Translations under genes and position numbers: made by a program
NCBI RefSeq assembly: GCF_002607855.1
Contig: NZ_AWQQ01000069.1
Location: forward strand, 7,970-68,815
From: Desulforamulus profundi
GTDB taxonomy: Bacteria > Bacillota_B > Desulfotomaculia > Desulfotomaculales > Desulfotomaculaceae
Length of the DNA: 60,846 bases
Direction: 5' to 3'
Part shown: positions 54,742-60,846 of the stretch, piece after piece
Numbering within the stretch: position 1 is the first letter of the stretch
How the letters are laid out: each line of letters opens with the position of its first letter
Notes under the pieces: model-generated
What the model was told of the DNA's origin: nothing
Database searches by the model: none
What the model saw: the letters and a program-made list of their open reading frames with translations, nothing else

Positions 54742-57175
54742 TTAATGACGGGGAGTAAATCGTTTCAGCCGCAGGGCATTGGTCACCACCGAAACCGAGC
54801 TGAAGGCCATGCTGCGCCGGCCAGGACGGGGTTTAACAGCCCTACGGCTGCCACCGGAATGCCGACGGTGTTATAAACCAGCGCCCAGAAAAGGTTTTGC
54901 CGAATATTTCTGATGGTGGCCCTGGAGAGGGCAATGCTGTCCACCAGGCCCCAGAGGTTGCCGCGAATTAACGTAATATCCGCCGCTTCCATGGCCACAT
55001 CGGTGCCGGTGCCGATGGCAAAACCAACGTCCGCCGTGGCCAGGGCCGGGGCATCATTTATGCCGTCCCCCACCATGCCCACCACTTTATTTTGTTCTTT
55101 CAGTTCCTTCACCTTTTCCGCCTTGTCCTCCGGCAGCACTTCGGCCAGAACATTTTGAATGCCCACCTGGGCCGCGATGGTACGGGCGGTTCTCTGGTTG
55201 TCCCCGGTCAGCATCCAGACTTCGATTCCCATTTCCACCAGCCGTTTGATGGCGGAGGCGGATTCTTCCTTTACGGTATCGGCAACGGCCAGCAGGCCGG
55301 CCGGTTTGCCGCCCACGGCCATCAACATGGCGGTTTTGCCCTGTTCTTCCAATGCCTCTCTGGTGGCATCCCATTGGGAAAAGTCGATCTTGTTTTGGGA
55401 CATGAGTTTACTGGTACCTAACAGAATTTCCTCTTCTTCTACCCTGGCCTTCACCCCAAAACCCGGAATGGCCGTAAAATCCGTCACGACAGAGGGATTC
55501 TCGCCGGCCTCCCCCGCTGCTTCCACAATGGCTTTGGCCAGCGGGTGCTCGGAATTTCGTTCCACCGCAGCGGCCAGTTTCAGGACCTTTGCTTCCTGGT
55601 TGTTGTAGTCACCCAGAGTGAACAGATCGGTCAGTTTGGGCTCCCCGTGGGTGATGGTGCCGGTTTTATCCAGAACGATGGTGTCCAGACGGTAGGCCTT
55701 TTCCAGGTATTCACCGCCCTTAATTAAAATGCCCATTTCCGCACCTTTGCCGGTCCCCACCATGATGGAGGTGGGTGTGGCCAGTCCAAGGGCGCAGGGG
55801 CAGGCGATGACCAGCACCGCCGTGGCGGATAAAAGGGCCTGGGAAAGGTCTCCGGGTTTAGCCCATAGGTACCAGGCAGCAAAGGTGATGACGGCAACGG
55901 CCACCACCACGGGGACAAAATAGGAGGAAATCACATCCGCCATCCGTTGAATGGGCGCCTTGCTGCCCTGGGCCTCTTCCACGATGCGTATAATCTGGGC
56001 CAGGGCGGTGTCTTTGCCCACTTTGGTTGCTTGAAAGGTAAAGATCCCCAATTTATTGATGGTGGCTCCGATGACCGGGTCCCCCGGCTGCTTATCCACC
56101 GGGACGCTCTCGCCGGTCAGCATGCTCTCATCCACCGTAGAGGTTCCTTCATGAATGATGCCGTCCACGGGTATTTTTTCCCCGGGACGAACCACCAGCA
56201 TATCCCCCACCTGCACATCCTCAATGGGGATTTCCTTCTCCACACCGTCCTGGAGGATCCTGGCGGTCTTGGCCTGTAAGCCATCAGCTTGCGGATGGCC
56301 TCGGAGGTCCTTCCCTTGGCCACCGACTCCAGCATTTTACCCAGTAAAACCAGCGTGATAATGACGGCGCCGGTTTCGTAATAAACCTCCGTCTGGCCGA
56401 TTTGTTGGCCAAAGAAGGTGGCGGCCACACTGTAGAAGTAGGCGGCGCTGGTGCCCAGGGCCACCAGGACGGACATGTTGGCGCCGCCTCCCCGCAGGGA
56501 GCGCCAGGCATCTTTATAAAAATGGAGACCGGGACCGAACTGAATGGCCGTGGCTAAGGCAAACTGGGCATAGGGGTGAAAGATTTCCCAGCGCATGGCG
56601 TCATGCCACTCCGCCAGCATGACCACCATAAAGGCCACCAGCGGCAGTGAGAGGACGGCAGAAACGATAAACAGCCTCTGCTGCCGGCGGATTTCCTGCT
56701 CTCTCTCCTGTCGTTCGCAGTCGGCATTGGTCTCCCCGATCTCGCCTACAGGTGTATAACCGGCGTCCCGGATGGTCCGCCGGATGTCCGCCGAGTTGAC
56801 CTCCGCCGGATTGTATTTGACGGCTGCCTTTTCAGTCGCCAGGTTTACCGCAGCGGTAAAAACCCCGGGCAGGCGGCTTAAAACCCGCTCCACCCTGGCC
56901 GAGCAGGCCGCACAGGTCATTCCCTTCACCTTTACCTCCAGCTGCTCCTGGACAACCTTGAACCCGATGTCCTCAATCTTATGGATAATTTCAGCCAGGG
57001 GCACAACAGCCGGATCATAATCAATGGTAGCCATTTCCCCTGCCAGGTTCACCTGAGCCTTCTCCACACCTGCCAGTTTGCCAAGGGTACGTTCAATTCT
57101 TGCAGAGCAGGCGGCACAGCTCATGCCTGTGACTTTCAACCGGGTTTGTACAGTAGCCAAATCTACACCACCCAT
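54742..57175 (-). CDS. copA: Copper-exporting P1B-ATPase CopA, two frameshifts
   Basis: Single bases restored near 54815 and 56275 give ~811 residues. Two N-terminal metal domains ([15 protein letters not shown] and [15 protein letters not shown]), membrane helices, TGE loop ([13 protein letters not shown]), the membrane CPC motif ([13 protein letters not shown]), phosphorylation site [11 protein letters not shown], a nucleotide domain with [13 protein letters not shown] and the [18 protein letters not shown] hinge. It pumps Cu(I) out. It forms a unit with copZ and the Met-rich exported protein upstream. Confidence 0.92.
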
Positions 57176-57231
57176 TCAGGAAAATGTTACCAAAGATTGT
57201 ACATCCTAAAGAACCGGCGGTCAATGTAAGA

Positions 57232-57753
57232 TTACTGACGTAAGGCCCTTTCCATCGCCTGCCTTAGAGGTTGGTTTTCCGCCATGTCATTCAGGGCATC
57301 CCTCAATTGGGGCGCTTGAAAGGCCTTAATCAGCGTCGGCCGCAGGGCCGGGTCACTTAAAATTTCCACCAGCGCGGTATGCCCGTTGGGCTGGGCAAAG
57401 ACCTTGACCATGGCCGACTGCATTTGGGGCGTCTGCATCTCCAGGGCCATGGCCCGCTGGACATCGGGGTCCTGCATCATGCGTACATGGGCCTGCTGCA
57501 TCTCTTTGCTGCTCATAATGTCCGTCATGGCCCGGTGGGCCCGGTCGGAACTCATGATATCGGCCATGTTTCCTCGATTGCGTTCATTGACCAGGTAGGC
57601 CATAACGTCCGGTTCGGTTACATTGACCTGCCCCGGCGCCGGTTTGGCCGCCGGCTCCCTAACACCCAGACCAACGGTGGGCGCCAGCCAGATCCCCAGC
57701 AGCATCCCAAACACCAGCGTTCCGGCCAGGGCCGAGAATTTCCAGATATTCAT
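57232..57753 (-). CDS. Met-rich exported protein linked to copper genes
   Basis: 173 residues. N-terminal membrane anchor/signal (SALAGTLVFGMLLGIWLAPTV) followed by an outside domain rich in Met, Gln and Asp, with repeats such as MADIMSSDRAHRAMTDIMSS and MQQAHVRMMQDPDVQRAMAL, and a more ordered end. 17 Met in ~105 residues recall Met-rich copper proteins. It is 56 bp upstream of copA on the same strand. No family name recognised. A Cu(I) holding or sensing role outside the membrane is inferred. Confidence 0.65.
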   Translation of the reverse strand: MNIWKFSALAGTLVFGMLLGIWLAPTVGLGVREPAAKPAPGQVNVTEPDVMAYLVNERNRGNMADIMSSDRAHRAMTDIMSSKEMQQAHVRMMQDPDVQRAMALEMQTPQMQSAMVKVFAQPNGHTALVEILSDPALRPTLIKAFQAPQLRDALNDMAENQPLRQAMERALRQ

Positions 57754-57881
57754 GCTTTTCCATCCTCCTAAAAATCGTTTTCTTTATTCTTTCCCGGTCA
57801 CCTGTTTTTATCAAATCGGCCAGGTATAACAAAACCTCACCGGGCAAGAATAATAAAAATCGGGTTAAGGAGGCGAAAACG

Positions 57882-58076
57882 ATGGATAAGGACAACCGCG
57901 ACAACTACCAGTTGGAAGAGGAAAAACATTACGACACCGGCAAAAAGTTTGTCTATGAACCAACCGGGTCAGCCACACATATTAACACAGACGGCAAGTG
58001 GGAACATGATTTTTATGATAAAAATAAAGAAAAAGCACGCAACCTTGGTACGGGAGATAATCCCCTGGCGGAGTAA
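57882..58076 (+). CDS. Small hydrophilic protein of unknown function
   Basis: 64 residues from ATG 57882 behind AAGGAGG. Very polar and Tyr/Asp/Lys-rich: YQLEEEKHYDTGKKFVYEPT and HDFYDKNKEKAR. No motif recognised. Its composition is reminiscent of small spore or stress proteins. A terminator follows. Confidence 0.5.
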   Translation: MDKDNRDNYQLEEEKHYDTGKKFVYEPTGSATHINTDGKWEHDFYDKNKEKARNLGTGDNPLAE

Positions 58077-58085
58077 CGGTATCAG

Positions 58086-58118
58086 GCCCCTGGTTTTAAT
58101 CAAAACCCGGGGGTTTTT
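58086..58118 (+). terminator. Terminator
   Basis: CCCCTGGTTTT pairs with AAAACCCGGGG (one mismatch), followed by GTTTTT, 10 bp beyond the upstream stop codon. Confidence 0.75.
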
Positions 58119-58199
58119 GCGTTTTTACCGTCTGAAGGCCAAGAGGTAAGAGATTGGAAATGAGAATACTTTAAAATAAAATTTCTCACCTCTCACTTC

Positions 58200-58796
58200 T
58201 CAAACGGTGGGCTTCCTTAGACGAAATTCCGCGCCAAGTTCCCTGGCGATGGACCGGCAGGCTTCCACATCCACACCCGGCCACTCAACCACAGACAGGA
58301 TCACCCTGGGAATGACCCCTACACATTTTCGGATAAAGTCAAGCATGGAGAAATAGGCCTGTTCGCCCTCCCTGGGCTGGCATAGCCTGACATAGGTGGC
58401 TGCGTCCTGGGCATTTAAAGAGATGGAGACGGTATCAATCAAGCCGGCCAGTTCCGGGACCACATTGCGCCCGTAAAGACTGTTTGCCTGCCCGTTGGTA
58501 TTGATGCGAATGGACCGGGCCCCCCTCTTTTTCAACTCAGCCGAAACTTCTCTGACCATCTCCAACCGGGACAGCGGTTCCCCGTAGCCGCAAAAAACGA
58601 TTTCCTTATACGGCCGGGGGTCTTTGACGGCATCCAACACTTCCGGTAAAGAAGGTTCTCTGCTGAGCCATAAATTATAGCCAACGCCGCTTTTGGTCCG
58701 CCGAATGCAAAAGTCGCACCGGTTTGCACAGTGGTTGGTAATATTGAGATACAAGCTGTCTTCAATCTGATAGCTTACGATAAATTGCCTGTCCAT
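58200..58796 (-). CDS. Radical SAM protein, TatD-linked type
   Basis: 198 residues. The iron-sulfur motif is CANRCDFCIR (Cx3Cx2C), followed by EIVFCGYGEPLSRLE and IRINTNGQANSLYG, then IDTVSISLNAQDAATY. The short length and the NITNHC lead fit the small TatD-associated radical SAM family (TIGR04038). TatD itself is not visible. The reaction is unknown. Confidence 0.75.
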   Translation of the reverse strand: MDRQFIVSYQIEDSLYLNITNHCANRCDFCIRRTKSGVGYNLWLSREPSLPEVLDAVKDPRPYKEIVFCGYGEPLSRLEMVREVSAELKKRGARSIRINTNGQANSLYGRNVVPELAGLIDTVSISLNAQDAATYVRLCQPREGEQAYFSMLDFIRKCVGVIPRVILSVVEWPGVDVEACRSIARELGAEFRLRKPTV

Positions 58797-58876
58797 TTAC
58801 GTCTACCCTTTCTTTTATGTCATAAATTTCAAGTTCATTCAATAAAATATGTTAAATGGTGTAGGAGGTAAAAAAT

Positions 58877-59278
58877 ATGGCACTTCTGAAACAGGAAACG
58901 CCCGGTACTCCGGTACTTCATTTTCCCTCCATTTACCGGGGCACGCTGGTATCCCTGGGCTTTTCCCTTGGCTTAAGTATTCTTGCCGGCCTGGCCTATT
59001 ATTTTACCAGTCTGCCCGAAAGCTCGATGCCCTGGGTTGCAACCGTCATCCTTTTTGTCAGTGTGGTTGTGGGAGGCGGTTATGCCGCCAAAAGGGCCCG
59101 CAACCGAGGACTTTTTAACGGTTTGGGCGTAGGAGTCGCCACCTTTATTATTCTCTGGCTTTTGGTGGGACTGTTTTTACCCGGAGATGTCTTACTGGTG
59201 GGTGCCTTAGGCAAACTGGCCTTAACGCTGGCCGCCGGCGGACTGGGAGGAATGCTTGGTGTTGGTCTGGCCTCTTAG
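58877..59278 (+). CDS. TIGR04086-type small membrane protein
   Basis: 133 residues, four membrane helices: ~22-42, ~53-70 with VVGGGYAAKRARNRG, ~83-100 and ~108-132. The VGGxxAxRRAxxxGxxxG pattern fits the TIGR04086/YrzE family of Firmicutes. ATG behind AGGAGG. Function unknown. Confidence 0.7.
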   Translation: MALLKQETPGTPVLHFPSIYRGTLVSLGFSLGLSILAGLAYYFTSLPESSMPWVATVILFVSVVVGGGYAAKRARNRGLFNGLGVGVATFIILWLLVGLFLPGDVLLVGALGKLALTLAAGGLGGMLGVGLAS

Positions 59279-59283
59279 CCATG

Positions 59284-60510
59284 CTAGGAGGCCTTTGGTT
59301 TTTCACAATTGACCAGGGGGAGTTTAACCGAAAAGGAACTGCCCTTGCCCACCTCCGACTTTACCGACAACCTGCCTCCATGGTTGTCCACGATCTGGTA
59401 ACTGACCGGCAAACCTAAACCCGTTCCTTCAGGACGGGTGGTGAAGAACGGGTGAAAAATCTGCGCCATGTGTTCCCTGGGGATGCCCGTTCCTATGTCG
59501 TCAAAGGTAATGATGACGGCCTGCTCGGCCTCCAGGTAACGGGCGGCAACGGTCAATTTCCCCCCGCAGGGCATGGCATGGATGGCGTTGCTTGCCAGGT
59601 GCCAGAACACCTGCTTGATCTGGTCTTCATCTAGGACAAGCAGCGGCAATTCCCGGCTGTATTCTTTGTCAATCGTAATGCCCCGGCGGCCGGCTTCCCC
59701 TTCCACCAGCAGTAAAACCTGGTCCAGCAAGGGGGGCAATGAAGCAAAACTCAGGTTTGGCGTGGTTCGGTGGGCCAACAGCAGCAGTTCTTTGATAATG
59801 CTGTTAATCTGGTTAATCTCAGTCAACATCACCGAAATGTGTTCTCTGGCCGGATCATCAGCGGCGAAACGCCGGGACAAAATTTGAATCAAACCTTTCA
59901 CCGAAGTCAGCGGGTTGCGTATTTCGTGGGCCGTTCCGGCGGCCAGTTCCCCGATCATGGCCAATTTTCCCCGCTGGCTTAAATGCCTGCCCAAAAAGGA
60001 TTGTTCCGATACCGGCACGCCGATCAACATGGCCCCGGAGGAGGTTTCCCCATTCTTTAAAATTTCCGCAGTGCTCAAAACATAGTATTTCAACTCATCT
60101 TCCCGCTGGCAGGTATAATACTGTTCATGGTATACCTGCTTCCCTGCCAGGGTTTGGGCCAGGAGATATAAGGGAGAATCGGTATCATAAGACAGTTGAA
60201 GAATGTTAAGAGCACCATCCTCCCGGGAGATGCCGCAAATCTCCCGGGCCAGGTGGTTGATATCGGTAATTTGACCGTTACTGTCCGCAACAATGACAGC
60301 AACCGGCAGGTCCTCGATAAACCTGTTGGAAACCGGTTCTTTGTCCTGGCGGGTGCGTCTGTAAAGAAAAATGAATGCTGCTGACAGCAGTACGACGTCT
60401 GTCCCGAAGGAAACCCAAAAAGGAACATGTAAGGCTGCACTCATCCAGTGAGAAAAACCAAATACAACCAGCAACAAAACAAATACAATTCCCCACACTT
60501 GTTTTGTCAT
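59284..60510 (-). CDS. PAS-domain sensor histidine kinase
   Basis: 408 residues. Two membrane helices (~8-28, ~32-50) bracket almost no outer loop, so sensing is probably inside. A PAS domain (~60-165) contains DLPVAVIVADSNGQITDINH. The HisKA domain has the phospho-acceptor in TAHEIRNPLTSVKGLIQIL; the ATPase has HLASNAIHAMP (N box), DDIGTGIP (G1) and TGLGLPVSYQIVDNHGG (G2). It resembles the Kin/NtrB-like kinases of spore-formers. No response regulator is adjacent; such orphans often feed Spo0A. Confidence 0.85.
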   Translation of the reverse strand: MTKQVWGIVFVLLLVVFGFSHWMSAALHVPFWVSFGTDVVLLSAAFIFLYRRTRQDKEPVSNRFIEDLPVAVIVADSNGQITDINHLAREICGISREDGALNILQLSYDTDSPLYLLAQTLAGKQVYHEQYYTCQREDELKYYVLSTAEILKNGETSSGAMLIGVPVSEQSFLGRHLSQRGKLAMIGELAAGTAHEIRNPLTSVKGLIQILSRRFAADDPAREHISVMLTEINQINSIIKELLLLAHRTTPNLSFASLPPLLDQVLLLVEGEAGRRGITIDKEYSRELPLLVLDEDQIKQVFWHLASNAIHAMPCGGKLTVAARYLEAEQAVIITFDDIGTGIPREHMAQIFHPFFTTRPEGTGLGLPVSYQIVDNHGGRLSVKSEVGKGSSFSVKLPLVNCEKPKAS

Positions 60511-60545
60511 AGGGCACCTTCTTCCTTATTTCCTATCCGGCAGGA

Positions 60546-60567
60546 ATTGTATTATGTGTGTTAAGTT
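60546..60567. repeat. 22-bp near-copy of the IS607 promoter end
   Basis: ATTGTATTATGTGTGTTAAG plus TT at 60546-60567 matches 5006-5027 at 21 of 22 positions and in the same orientation, ahead of a minus-strand gene in both cases. Here it could be a -10-bearing end of an IS607 remnant that drives the kinase gene. Confidence 0.55.
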
Positions 60568-60633
60568 GGGTATGGGTTGACAAAATGGAATAGGCTGGGA
60601 AATAAATCAACCACCCGGGCTTGCCCCAGATGG

Positions 60634-60662
60634 TTGAGTATCCACAGTGCTCCCCTTATAAT
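60634..60662 (+). promoter_or_regulatory. Promoter of the right-edge transposase gene
   Basis: TTGAGT (60634-60639) and TATAAT (60657-60662) are spaced 17 nt, 38 nt before the GTG. Upstream, TCAACCA (60607-60613) and TGGTTGA (60631-60637) form a small hairpin that may belong to the IS end. Confidence 0.6.
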
Positions 60663-60699
60663 GATAGTTACCACACCAACATAATAAGGGGGAACTGCT

Positions 60700-60846
60700 G
60701 TGTATACTCATCCTACCGTATTACGCTGCAGAAGGCAAGCAATGATACTTGATGGCAGGAAAATTTATAGCGTCGTGAAATAGCCAGCCGGTGCCAAATG
60801 TCCCATACCACTTTCTATAAGTTTTTAAACAGATATAAGGAACAAG
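60700..60846 (+). CDS. Transposase/integrase N-terminal part (window edge), one frameshift
   Basis: GTG 60700 follows AAGGGGGA. The frame begins MYTHPTVLRCRRQAMILDG and meets a stop at 60781-60783. Restoring one A near 60777 continues as KIASRCQMSHTTFYKFLNRY, a helix-turn-helix of the kind at the front of rve-type (IS481/IS3-like) transposases. The remainder lies beyond the window. The break is again a one-base loss in an A-run. Confidence 0.55.

Overview
The window looks like a chromosomal segment of an endospore-forming, anaerobic, low-to-mid GC Firmicute of the Desulfotomaculum/Desulforamulus type (Peptococcaceae). The reasons are a SpoVB-like flippase, an alpha/beta small acid-soluble spore protein, a group-B-like [FeFe] hydrogenase, tungstate uptake, a UPF0182 membrane protein, AGGAGG ribosome sites with frequent GTG/TTG starts, and remnants of many insertion sequences. 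The assignment is inferred from gene content; no 16S gene is present.

Layout. (1) 1-6050 is a mobile-element graveyard: the end of a toxin-like gene, a 35-codon uvrB stump abutting a tyrosine-recombinase stump, nested IS66 debris, DUF1670-like pieces, a complete-looking IS607 element (serine recombinase, unusual TnpB, structured 3' RNA), and a deleted IS inserted in an IS1380 remnant. (2) 6202-14928 is a five-gene minus-strand operon: family-2 glycosyltransferase, exosortase XrtG, a giant PTPS-related membrane protein, a DivIVA-like coiled coil, and a glycoside-hydrolase-like lipoprotein. This is the standout system: the exosortase has an extra N-terminal beta-sandwich domain and Asn where the catalytic Cys is expected. 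(3) 15254-18753 holds a structured leader, a short tupA deletion paralogue, tupA, and ABC-F genes. (4) 19018-21488 is a methionine unit (SAM-I riboswitch, metY, metA). (5) 21553-35448 mixes single genes: DEAD helicase, CBS protein, glucosaminidase, esterase, macrodomain protein, ornithine/lysine decarboxylase, YqeY, glycosyltransferase, PfkA and an orphan LivJ. (6) 35692-47495 holds UPF0182, Ddl, the hydrogenase, tRNA-Trp, an EF-G-like GTPase, SpoVB and the SASP. (7) 47492-51441 carries surE, a DUF4264 gene, and folE-queE-DUF366-queC-queD, a full GTP-to-preQ0 set. (8) 51694-60846 holds a TPR protein, GNAT, thioredoxin-reductase-like protein, a copper set (copZ, copA, Met-rich exported protein), a radical SAM protein, a sensor kinase and the start of another transposase.

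A technical point affects the reading of the whole window. At least eleven ordinary long genes, plus the right-edge transposase, are each interrupted by the loss of exactly one base at one or two places, often in a short homopolymer, and adding the base back restores a full-length family member. This one-directional pattern looks like systematic sequence error rather than gene decay, so those loci are annotated as single frameshifted genes. The IS remnants at the left are damaged in several ways at once and are true pseudogenes.
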